A stretch of DNA of 5,461 nucleotides, taken from contig JBOHER010000423.1 in the NCBI GenBank assembly GCA_050701115.1, positions 1 to 5,461 on the forward strand. Reading direction: 5' to 3'. How positions within the stretch are numbered: the first letter of the stretch is position 1; every line of letters begins with the position of its first letter. Source of the DNA: JBOHER01 sp050701115. GTDB taxonomy: Bacteria > Actinomycetota > Actinomycetes > Mycobacteriales > Pseudonocardiaceae. Shown here one piece after another: positions 1-5,461 of this stretch. Both the position numbers and the translations under genes were made by a program. The notes under the pieces were generated by a model that made no database searches, had not been told where the DNA came from, and saw only the letters and a program-made list of their open reading frames with translations.

Positions 1-327
1 GCGCTGGAGCAGGTCGGCCTCGATCCCTACCTCGGATACCTACACGGGATCCGCCCAGGCAAACCCGCACTCGCCCTCGACCTCATGGAAGAGTTCCGAC
101 CGCTCCTCGTTGACCGCCTCGTGCTCACACTGCTCAACCGAGACCAACTGCACGCCAAGCACACCGAAACCCTGCCCGGAGGGGCAGTGCAGCTCACCGT
201 CGACGGCCGCCGTTTCTTCCTCGAACAGTGGTCCGTCGCCCGCCAACGTGACTGGCACCACGCTGGCCTCGCCCGCAGCATCCCCGCCGGGCTACTCCCC
301 CTCATCCAAGCACCGAGGTGCGTCTGA
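1..327 (+). CDS. cas1: Cas1 CRISPR integrase, type I-C-like; C-terminal part only, 3' end lost at the IS boundary
   Basis: Cas1 is the metal-dependent integrase that, with Cas2, inserts new spacers into a CRISPR array. Frame 1 is open from the first base, so the 5' part is outside the window; the ATG at 85 is internal. The 108 visible residues match the Cas1 C-terminal catalytic lobe: a GLDPYLGYLHGIRPG segment supplies the metal-binding His (window residue 15), and ALDLMEEFRP supplies the catalytic Asp (residue 27). These are followed by the usual DRLVLTLLNR helix, and then GGAVQLTVDGRRFFLEQW. The N-terminal lobe and the catalytic Glu are not visible. Type I-C Cas1 proteins normally continue after LPL-QA with roughly 20 more residues (an LLARHLRGDL-like segment). 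Here LPLIQA ends near base 312 and is followed by PRCV and a TGA, a few bases before IS-type sequence. I infer truncation by the IS. The family assignment is firm, the subtype is likely, and activity is doubtful but not excluded because the visible catalytic residues remain. No cas2 or repeat array is in the window. Confidence 0.88.
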   Translation, partial: ALEQVGLDPYLGYLHGIRPGKPALALDLMEEFRPLLVDRLVLTLLNRDQLHAKHTETLPGGAVQLTVDGRRFFLEQWSVARQRDWHHAGLARSIPAGLLPLIQAPRCV

Positions 328-336
328 CCAAATGCA

Positions 337-368
337 CCAGTTGGGCTTTGAAATACCCAACCAACTGG
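337..368 (-). terminator. Possible hairpin after the IS transposase
   Basis: An 8-base perfect inverted repeat (CCAGTTGG at 337-344 and CCAACTGG at 361-368) encloses a 16-base loop. It lies 8 bases beyond the OrfB stop codon in the direction of transposase transcription. There is no run of U residues after the stem, so it is not a classical intrinsic terminator. It could instead be a subterminal structure of the IS end, or reduce read-through between the convergent cas1 and transposase transcripts. Confidence 0.35.
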
Positions 369-376
369 GCGGGGGG

Positions 377-1462
377 TCATGGGTGATCTTGTCGTAGTTC
401 GCGTCGGGTGGCAACCCGCGTGTTGTGGGCGTTGTGTAGCCCGGCTCGTCGTGCGGCGCGGATGGCCTCACCTCGTCCTTCGTGTTCGTCGTTGGGGGTG
501 ACGTAGCCGATGCCCTCGTGCAGCCTGTTCTCGTTGTAGAACTCGCGTAGGCGGTCGAGCTCGGCTTCGAGGTCGCCGGGGTCGGTGATCTTGTCCAGGT
601 GTGGGAACTCGCCCTTGAGGTGGCCGAAGAACGACTCGACCCACGCCTGGTCGTTCGGGGTGCCCGGGCGGCCGAAGTGCTGCGCGATACGGGCACCGGC
701 CATGAACACCGCGGTGGCCTTCGAGGTCATCTGCGGCCCGTTGTCCGAGACCGCCAGCAGCACCGGCACCCGCTCGTCGTTGTCCGGCACGACGCCGTGG
801 GCGAGTTCGTCGAGCAGCGCCTCGTCGAGCAGGTGTTCCTTGCCGTCGGCGACCAGGGCGCGGGTGAACGCCACCTCGACCTGCGTGGAGGTCTCCTCCG
901 CCGAGACCACGGTGGCCAGCCACTTGCGGGAGACCACGTCGATGACCGCGATCGCGCACCAGGTGCCGGGCAGCCCGGCGAAGTGCGTGAAGTCGTAAAT
1001 CCAGATCACCCCGGGCACCAACTCGGCCCACTCGGGGAACGGCCGCTTGGCGCGCCGCTCCCGGACGGGGCGTTCGGGCAGGTGAACGCCCTCGACGATC
1101 AGCACCCGCAGCACCGTGGACTCCGACACGTAGACCAGCTCGAGCCGGGAACCGCGGTGCGCCAGCTTGCGATGGGAACGGTCGATCTCGCCCCACTCCT
1201 CGGCCAGCTTGACGATCGCCGCGCGCTCCCAGTCGAGCAGGGCGTGCAGCGGCACGTCCGGCCCGGGTTTGGCGTCGATGAGCCGGTCGGCCGCGGCGCG
1301 GTCGAGCCAGCGCAGCACCCGCACGTGCTCCAGGCCGAGGGCAGCCGCCGCCTGGCGCAGCGACCACCCGGCCTCGGCCTGGGCGTGCGCCACCAGCGTG
1401 AGTAGTCCGGCCTTGACACTCGCGTCCACCCGGGGCGGGACCGGGCCAGCGGTCAGTCCCAA
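377..1462 (-). CDS. IS3-family transposase OrfB, DD(35)E catalytic protein
   Basis: This is the catalytic half of the IS transposase (361 residues), which cuts and joins the IS ends. An N-terminal helix-turn-helix-like region (about residues 34-60, SLRQAAAALGLEHVRVLRWL) precedes a retroviral-type integrase core. The acidic triad is visible: Asp157 in IWIYDFTHF, Asp240 in VSDNGPQMTS, and Glu276 in QAWVESFFGHLK. The 35 residues between the second Asp and the Glu are the IS3-family signature. After the Glu comes the usual segment with FYNENRLHEGIGYVTP. The likely separate start is a TTG at 1462-1460, which overlaps the end of OrfA by 10 bases. The overlap is in the -1 frame and a slippery heptamer lies just upstream, so the main product is probably an OrfA-OrfB fusion made by frameshifting, with the TTG a lesser or annotation-only start. 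It converges with the truncated cas1, leaving about 50 bases between the stops. Confidence 0.9.
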   Translation of the reverse strand: MGLTAGPVPPRVDASVKAGLLTLVAHAQAEAGWSLRQAAAALGLEHVRVLRWLDRAAADRLIDAKPGPDVPLHALLDWERAAIVKLAEEWGEIDRSHRKLAHRGSRLELVYVSESTVLRVLIVEGVHLPERPVRERRAKRPFPEWAELVPGVIWIYDFTHFAGLPGTWCAIAVIDVVSRKWLATVVSAEETSTQVEVAFTRALVADGKEHLLDEALLDELAHGVVPDNDERVPVLLAVSDNGPQMTSKATAVFMAGARIAQHFGRPGTPNDQAWVESFFGHLKGEFPHLDKITDPGDLEAELDRLREFYNENRLHEGIGYVTPNDEHEGRGEAIRAARRAGLHNAHNTRVATRRELRQDHP

Positions 1463-1716
1463 CGCGATTTTCCCGCGTGTAGATGCAGCGACACTGCCTG
1501 CTCGGTCACCGTCGCGCGCAGCCGCTCGACCTCCGCCCGCGCTTCGTCAAGCTCGGCCTGCTCGGCCGTCTTGCCCGGCCGGCCCGGCCGCGCCGCGGAT
1601 AGGGCGTCCAGCGCGCCCTGCTTGGCGGTCTTGCAGATCGACACGATCGTCGAGCGGTCCACACCCCACTTCTCGGCGGCCTCCCGCTGGGTGGCCTGCT
1701 GGGTCAGCACCGTCAC
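1453..1716 (-). CDS. IS3-family transposase OrfA, helix-turn-helix DNA-binding protein
   Basis: This 87-residue protein starts at a GTG (1716-1714). Residues 8-31 (REAAEKWGVDRSTIVSICK) form a helix-turn-helix typical of OrfA proteins that bind the IS ends. A basic, glycine-rich linker (AARPGRPGK) follows. Then a heptad-like stretch, about residues 51-72 (AELDEARAEVERLRATV), looks like the coiled coil through which OrfA and OrfAB multimerise. The reading frame ends with a TGA at 1455-1453, just after the start of OrfB. OrfA alone usually limits transposition, while the frameshifted OrfAB is the transposase. No clear ribosome binding site precedes the GTG and the IS end is very close, so transcription may depend on a promoter formed at the IS end or junction. 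The family call is good; the exact start is uncertain. Confidence 0.82.
   Translation of the reverse strand: MTVLTQQATQREAAEKWGVDRSTIVSICKTAKQGALDALSAARPGRPGKTAEQAELDEARAEVERLRATVTEQAVSLHLHAGKSRWD
1468..1474 (-). promoter_or_regulatory. Programmed -1 frameshift heptamer G GGA AAA
   Basis: On the minus strand the bases read G GGA AAA in the OrfA frame (codons 82 and 83, Gly-Lys). This fits the X XXY YYZ rule for tandem slippage. After a -1 slip the next codons are ATC GCG TTG GGA, which run straight into OrfB with no stop. The predicted fusion is 83 OrfA residues, then Ile-Ala, then the 361 OrfB residues (about 446 in total). IS3-family elements are known to make their transposase this way. 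I did not identify a downstream stimulatory structure. Confidence 0.65.
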
Positions 1717-1792
1717 CTGTTGACTGAACTAACTGCGGCGTTTGGGCATGTCAGCGTCGGTGGGGCGGATCAGCGGCTTACGGTCTCGGGCC
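1717..1792. other. Gap between divergent OrfA and recombinase: IS right end plus recombinase leader
   Basis: These 76 bases must contain the IS right end and whatever upstream sequence the recombinase kept. A TTGACT (1720-1725, plus strand) resembles a -35 box pointing out of the IS toward the recombinase. No -10 match stands at the normal distance, so I do not call a promoter. No ribosome binding site stands out before any of the candidate recombinase starts (TTG 1742, ATG 1748, ATG 1793). Confidence 0.4.
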
Positions 1793-2959
1793 ATGTTCGA
1801 CGAAGAGACTGTGTCGCGGGATCTGGCCGGGTTGCGGGTACCGGCGGTGGGGTCGGTCGTGGCGACCGGGTCGAAGTGGGAGCCGTATCGGCTGCTGGAT
1901 CCGGCCGGTGGCACGGTCGAGCCGGTGGCGGCGTTCTTCGCTGACCTGCTGGCGGCCGGACGAAGCGACGCGACGGTCCGCTCCTATGGCATGGATCTGC
2001 TGCGCTGGTTCCGGTTCGTGTGGTCGATCCAGGTCGGCTGGGACCGAGCGACAAGGATCGAGGCGCGGGACTTCTGCCGCTGGCTGGCGGTCGCCGGCCA
2101 GCGCAGCGGCGGGTATTCGGTGTCGGTCCGAGCGCACAGCGAGACCGTGCTGCGCACCTTCTATGACTTCCACCGGGACGTGGGCACCGGCCCGATGCTG
2201 AACCCGTTTCCACTGGATCGGGAGCGGCGCGGCGGTCGGGCGCACGCGCACCACAACCCGATGGAGCCCTACCACGGCGAGAAGACCGGGTTGTATCGTC
2301 CGCGGCTGCCCAAGCGCATTCCGCGCAGCATCCCCGATAAGGAATTCAACGACATCTTCGCCCGGTTGCCCTCGAACCGGGACCGGGCGCTGGTGGCGTT
2401 CTACGTGTCCACCGGTGCGCGTGCCTCGGAGCTGTTGTCGGCCACGCAAGGCGGCGTCGACCCCGGACGCGGGCTGCTCACGGTGGTGCGCAAGGGAACT
2501 GGGGAGATTCAGGAGTTGCCGGCGTCGTCGGATGCGTTCGTGTGGTTGCGCCTCTACCAGGTTGAGATGGATGGGCTGATCCCGCGCGGCCGAGCACGGC
2601 CGTTGTGGTGGACACGGCGGCGTCCGGTCCGGCCGCTGGCCTATCACGCCGCGCACCGCATGTTCGAACGTGTCAACGATGCCGCCGGCACAGGGGCAAC
2701 GTTGCACGCGTTACGGCACACCGCCGCCTACCGGATGGCCGAGGATCCGGCGATGCCGTTGACCGATGTCCAGTACGTCCTCGGCCACGCCCAGCTGACC
2801 ACCACGCAGATCTACCTGACGCCCCGCAAGGAGGACGTGATCGCACGGGTGCGGGCCCACCACGCCGAACGCGCTCGACAGGCCCACCAACCTGCGCCTC
2901 CGGCGCCCGGGTATCGACCGGAGACCCTGGAAGTGCTGTTTGGGAGGAGTACATCATGA
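1793..2959 (+). CDS. Tyrosine recombinase/integrase, Tn554 TnpA-like, first of a coupled pair
   Basis: This protein cuts and rejoins DNA through a covalent phosphotyrosine intermediate. It has 388 residues from the ATG at 1793. An N-terminal SAM-like core-binding domain (about residues 38-125, with RSDATVRSYGMDLLRWFRF and EARDFCRWL) is followed by the catalytic domain. All catalytic residues are visible: Arg210 (TGARASELL), Lys234 (VRKGTGE), His305 and Arg308 (HALRHT), His332 (GHAQLT) and the nucleophile Tyr341 (QIYL), nine residues after His332 as usual. The start is uncertain. In-frame TTG 1742 and ATG 1748 add 17 and 15 residues that look unlike protein in this family and may be IS-derived. 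The conserved-looking part begins at SRDLAGLRVPAVG, about eight residues after ATG 1793. Its stop overlaps the next gene's start (ATGA, 2956-2959), so the two are translationally coupled. Arrangement and neighbour suggest the TnpA-like member of a transposon recombinase set rather than a phage integrase or XerC/D. Confidence 0.88.
   Translation: MFDEETVSRDLAGLRVPAVGSVVATGSKWEPYRLLDPAGGTVEPVAAFFADLLAAGRSDATVRSYGMDLLRWFRFVWSIQVGWDRATRIEARDFCRWLAVAGQRSGGYSVSVRAHSETVLRTFYDFHRDVGTGPMLNPFPLDRERRGGRAHAHHNPMEPYHGEKTGLYRPRLPKRIPRSIPDKEFNDIFARLPSNRDRALVAFYVSTGARASELLSATQGGVDPGRGLLTVVRKGTGEIQELPASSDAFVWLRLYQVEMDGLIPRGRARPLWWTRRRPVRPLAYHAAHRMFERVNDAAGTGATLHALRHTAAYRMAEDPAMPLTDVQYVLGHAQLTTTQIYLTPRKEDVIARVRAHHAERARQAHQPAPPAPGYRPETLEVLFGRSTS
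2942..2949 (+). promoter_or_regulatory. Strong ribosome binding site that fixes the start of the second recombinase
   Basis: GGGAGGAG lies six bases before the ATG at 2956 and is a near-perfect Shine-Dalgarno match. It is inside the end of the first recombinase gene. It decides the start at 2956 over the longer open frame, which runs back to 2605 wholly inside the first recombinase. Confidence 0.85.
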
Positions 2960-5316
2960 CCCTCACAACCCGCGCTGCGGCGGCGAATGCCGCCGAGGTC
3001 GCGGCCGCTGACGCGCCTCCGACACCGGGCCAGGCGAACACACACTGGCAGGACCGTTTCCCGCCACGGTCAGTCCCAGACGCATGGCCGACCACCCGGC
3101 TGGGTCGTGCCGAGGTGGATCGGCTGATGGCCGCGGCGGCGAGCGCCCTGAAATCAACGCGTGTGAGCGAAAACCGGCGATGGGGGCTGCCGTACCTGCT
3201 CAACTGGCTGCAAGATCAGCCTGGCGACACCTGGCAGGATCGATGGTTGGCCAGCGGCGCCGACTCCGCCGGTGAGGACTGGGCGCGGATTCCCGAGCAG
3301 TGGCTGCGCCGCCGCGGCAAGCATTCCAAGCGCCGGCTGGAGATGATGACCGGCTCCCTGCTGATCCTGGTCGGCGCCGATGTGCTCCGACCTTCGCTGC
3401 GGTGGCTGCTGACCGGCGGAAAGAAACGCAAGATCGCACGCAACATGGTCTATGGCCGGGACACCGACGGCTTTGAGCGGTTGCGGCGACTGTGTGAGCA
3501 GGACGAGGCGATCACCCGCGAGGGCACGGGCGACATCCTGTTCCGGTCCGCGGTGATCGTCGCCGCCAAGGGCGGGCTGCTCAGCGATGTCACCATCGGC
3601 GACGTGCTGGAAATCCTCGCCCTCGAGCACGAGATCCGACAGCAGGTGGGCTCTGCCGCAGCGACCGTCCGGATGCTGCGCGAAGCGGGCATCCTCGCCG
3701 CCGACGTGCCCAGCCTGCGGGAGATCCGCAGCCTCGGGCAACGCTCGGTCGAACAGCTCGTCGACCGGCACCCGATCGCCTGCCAGCCGATGCGGGACCT
3801 GTTCGTGGAGTACCTGCGTGAACGCCAACCCGCGATTGACCACAGCACCCTGGTCGGGCTGGCCTACCACCTGGTCGGCTGCTTCTGGATCGACCTGGAA
3901 CGCCATCACCGGGGCATCGACTCGTTGCGGCTGCCGCGCGAGGTCGCCGGGGCGTGGAAGCGGCGGCTGCGCACCAAAACCACCACGATCACCCGCGACG
4001 GACAACGCGTCGAAGTCGAAACCGAGCGCCTCGGCAACCTGGACATCCTCGCGACCGTTCGAGCGTTCTACCTCGACCTGGCCGAATGGGCGCTGGAAGA
4101 TCCCAGCCGGTGGGCTGTATGGGTTGCGCCCTGCCCGATCAGCCAGGACGACCTCATCCGACGCAAGTTCCTGCGGCGCCGCAAGGCCCGCATGGACAGC
4201 CGCACCCGCGAACGGCTGCCGGTGCTGCCCGTGCTCATCGAAACCACCAACCGGTGGCGCCGCGACACCCACGCCTTGCTCGCCGCAGGCCAGCAGACCA
4301 CGCCCGGGCAGACCTTCACCGCCGCCAGCACGACCCTGACCCGTGTCCAGCGCCCGACCGGACGCGACGACAACGTCTGGATCCACGACGAGAAGACGAG
4401 CAAGCTCCGGCTGCTCAACCGCAGCGAGGAGCACGCCTTCTGGGCCTGGGCGATCATTGAGGTGTTGCGTCACACCGGGATCCGCGCCGAGGAACTGCTC
4501 GAGCTCAGCCACCACAGCCTCGTGCAATATCGGCTGCCCAGCACCGGCGAACTCGTGCCCCTGCTGCAGATCGCGCCGTCCAAGACCGACACCGAACGCC
4601 TGTTGGTGGTCAGCCCGGAACTGGCCGAGGTGCTCAGCGCGGTCATCCGTCGTCTCCGCCAGCCCGACGGCTCCGTTCCGTTGGTGAGCGCCTACGACCA
4701 CCACGAACGGGTATGGCTCGCACCGGCACCGCTGCTGTTCCAACGCCGGGTCGGTGCCGAGAACCGCTCCCTCGGCCGCACCTTCGTCACGACGCTGCTC
4801 GACGAAGCCCTCGCCCGCACCGGCCTGACCGACCCGGCCACCGGGCAATCCCTGCGGTTCACCGCCCACGACTTCCGAAGAATCTTCATCACCGACGCCG
4901 TGCTCAACGGGCTGCCACCCCACATTGCGCAGATCATCGCCGGGCACCGCGACATCGGCGTGACCATGGGATACAAGGCCGTCTATCCCGACGAGGCCAT
5001 CACCTCCCACCGGGCCTTCCTCGCCCGCCGACGCGCGCTGCGCCCCAGCGAAGAATACCGGCAGCCCACCGACGAAGAATGGCAGGAATTCCTCGGCCAT
5101 TTCGAGCGCCGCAAGGTCTCCATCGGCACCTGCGGTCGCGCGTTCGGCACCAGCTGCATCCACGAGCACGCCTGCTTCTCTGAACTTAATTTTGTTGAAC
5201 ATTGGTTGATGTTCCTCGTCCCGAGATGGAAGAAGACGACGGCATACCGAGCTCGGTGGCGGTGGCAGTGGCTTGCCGGCAAACGGTGGCATCGATTTGA
5301 GCGAGCTTGTCTTTGA
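2956..5316 (+). CDS. Large tyrosine recombinase, Tn554 TnpB-like; true 3' end replaced by inverted sequence
   Basis: This is the second site-specific recombinase of the pair: 786 residues as it reads, of which the first 740 are genuine. A long N-terminal region with DNA-binding character (basic patches RRRGKHSKRR and GGKKRKIARN, about residues 117-162) leads into a C-terminal catalytic domain. Arg510 (HTGIRAEELL), Lys543 (APSKTDTERL), His638 and Arg641 (AHDFRR), His664 (AGHRDIG) and Tyr673 (MGYKAVY) form the full set, with Tyr nine residues after His664. Tyr677 is a less well spaced alternative. A Cys/His cluster follows (Cys726, Cys734, His736, His738, Cys740, in a GTCG...SCIHEHAC pattern), probably a metal site. 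Family members continue HEHAC-x-R-C; here the frame runs instead into 46 residues antisense to its own lost tail, ending at 5316. The start is set by a strong ribosome binding site and an ATGA overlap with the upstream recombinase. The catalytic core is intact, but the cluster is cut, so function is doubtful if the rearrangement is real. Confidence 0.87.
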   Translation: MTLTTRAAAANAAEVAAADAPPTPGQANTHWQDRFPPRSVPDAWPTTRLGRAEVDRLMAAAASALKSTRVSENRRWGLPYLLNWLQDQPGDTWQDRWLASGADSAGEDWARIPEQWLRRRGKHSKRRLEMMTGSLLILVGADVLRPSLRWLLTGGKKRKIARNMVYGRDTDGFERLRRLCEQDEAITREGTGDILFRSAVIVAAKGGLLSDVTIGDVLEILALEHEIRQQVGSAAATVRMLREAGILAADVPSLREIRSLGQRSVEQLVDRHPIACQPMRDLFVEYLRERQPAIDHSTLVGLAYHLVGCFWIDLERHHRGIDSLRLPREVAGAWKRRLRTKTTTITRDGQRVEVETERLGNLDILATVRAFYLDLAEWALEDPSRWAVWVAPCPISQDDLIRRKFLRRRKARMDSRTRERLPVLPVLIETTNRWRRDTHALLAAGQQTTPGQTFTAASTTLTRVQRPTGRDDNVWIHDEKTSKLRLLNRSEEHAFWAWAIIEVLRHTGIRAEELLELSHHSLVQYRLPSTGELVPLLQIAPSKTDTERLLVVSPELAEVLSAVIRRLRQPDGSVPLVSAYDHHERVWLAPAPLLFQRRVGAENRSLGRTFVTTLLDEALARTGLTDPATGQSLRFTAHDFRRIFITDAVLNGLPPHIAQIIAGHRDIGVTMGYKAVYPDEAITSHRAFLARRRALRPSEEYRQPTDEEWQEFLGHFERRKVSIGTCGRAFGTSCIHEHACFSELNFVEHWLMFLVPRWKKTTAYRARWRWQWLAGKRWHRFERACL
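5175..5176. other. Inversion or fold-back junction inside the large recombinase gene
   Basis: To the left, the plus-strand frame is normal up to the Cys codon at 5173-5175. To the right, the same strand carries the reverse complement of the end of the gene, starting ten bases past its TAA stop (5188-5186). Joining base 5175 to the reverse complement read from base 5461 gives HEHAC then VRCSLLRPDP in frame. I saw no long inverted repeat at the junction that would mark a recombinase site. Confidence 0.72.
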
Positions 5317-5461
5317 CGCCGCTGTAGCTGACCTGGAGCCCCTCGACTTCACCGAGCCAGCCTTCGCATTTGGCCTCGATGATGCGGGCTTCGAGGTTGT
5401 CGCGAATCTCTTCAAGCCTGGCGCGTTGTGCGGGGTCCGGTCGCAGGAGCGAGCATCTCAC
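5186..5461 (-). pseudogene. Displaced C-terminal end of the large tyrosine recombinase, on the opposite strand
   Basis: These 91 codons are open to the window edge and end at a TAA. The product begins VRCSLLRPDPAQ. It continues with a charged helical stretch (RARLEEIRDNLEARIIEAK), then GWLGEVEGLQVS, and finishes with ELGMPSSSSISGRG and a short tail. This matches the usual tail of large actinobacterial tyrosine recombinases that follows the HEHAC-x-R-C cluster, with its RC, DP, EGWLGEVEGL and LGMP landmarks. It has no start codon context of its own: the GTG at 5461-5459 encodes the Val right after HEHAC in the family, so treating it as a gene start would be wrong. It is the part missing from the plus-strand gene ending at residue 740. 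The alternative is a second, convergent recombinase copy whose body lies to the right of the window; the exact fit at base 5461 makes this less likely. Confidence 0.75.

Larger units (their letters stand above)
313..1740 (-). mobile_element. IS3-family insertion sequence (OrfA + OrfB), ends approximate
   Basis: The element is defined by an overlapping OrfA/OrfB transposase pair on the minus strand, with short non-coding margins on each side. The left limit is placed where Cas1 homology stops (about base 312). The right limit lies between the OrfA start (1716) and the recombinase start (1793); 1740 is a guess. I looked for terminal inverted repeats by comparing the left margin (313-376) with the reverse complement of the right margin (1717-1760). 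I found no convincing match and no clear target duplication, so the boundaries are inferred from gene content. The size, about 1.4 kb, is ordinary for the family. The transposase is intact by eye, with all three acidic residues and the frameshift site present, so the copy may be active or recently inserted. Confidence 0.75.

Noticed and set aside
1..327. Cas1 as the integrase of a casposon-like transposon with the neighbouring recombinases
   Set aside because: The sequence is that of an adaptation-module Cas1 of type I-C character. It is truncated and separated from the recombinases by an independent IS. No PolB or casposon ends are visible.
1729..1794. A small minus-strand frame ending in MPKRRS, which resembles the start of some IS OrfA proteins
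   Set aside because: It is 21 codons from the ATG at 1794, stops before OrfA, and overlaps the recombinase leader. The resemblance rests on six residues and is probably chance.
2605..2955. A longer start for the second recombinase, extending the frame by 117 codons
   Set aside because: This stretch lies inside the catalytic part of the first recombinase in another frame. The strong ribosome binding site at 2942-2949 and the ATGA overlap set the start at 2956.
5176..5316. Residues 741-786 of the large recombinase as a genuine novel C-terminal domain
   Set aside because: They are the antisense reading of the gene's own displaced tail, on the opposite strand, which has clear family landmarks. 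The Trp/Arg-rich composition is a by-product.
3154..5415. A 753-codon open frame on the minus strand
   Set aside because: It is antisense to the large recombinase, a common artefact of high-G+C coding sequence. Its product is low-complexity, rich in Gly, Ala and Gln, with no recognisable domain, and it crosses the rearrangement junction.
1..5461. CRISPR repeats
   Set aside because: Scanning both strands by eye found no set of regularly spaced direct repeats. The array, if any, lies outside the window.

Overview
The window is uniformly high in G+C, with codons ending mostly in G or C. Its proteins look like those of Actinomycetota, especially the paired tyrosine recombinases, which resemble sets common in actinomycete genomes. 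The sequence does not support a genus. It reads as a defence locus wrecked by mobile elements.

Layout: (1) Positions 1-327 (+) hold the C-terminal part of a CRISPR integrase, Cas1, of type I-C-like sequence. The left part lies outside the window. The right end is cut short: after a conserved LPLIQA segment the frame runs into four unrelated residues and a stop. (2) About 313-1740 is an IS3-family insertion sequence on the minus strand. It has an 87-residue OrfA with a helix-turn-helix and a 361-residue DD(35)E OrfB, overlapping in the -1 frame, with a G GGA AAA slippery heptamer 5 bases upstream of the OrfB start codon. Its 3' end abuts the broken cas1. (3) Positions 1793-2959 and 2956-5316 (+) are two tyrosine recombinases joined by an ATGA overlap behind a strong ribosome binding site. 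The pair resembles the TnpA and TnpB pair of Tn554-like transposons. (4) Positions 5186-5461 hold the true C-terminal end of the second recombinase, on the opposite strand.

The most notable observation is the last one. The large recombinase follows its family up to a Cys/His cluster ending HEHAC (Cys at 5173-5175). It then reads 46 residues of antisense sequence. The missing tail, starting VRCSLLRPDP, begins on the minus strand at exactly base 5461. Flipping 5176-5461 would rejoin the two parts in frame, giving HEHAC followed by VRCSLL and restoring a protein of about 831 residues. This is either a real small inversion or a fold-back artefact at a contig end. The exact coincidence with the window edge makes the artefact a serious possibility.

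Functionally, the IS has probably disabled or weakened the spacer-acquisition module by removing the end of cas1. The recombinase pair is the mobilisation module of a separate element whose third gene would lie beyond the window. Nothing here points to an intact new defence system.
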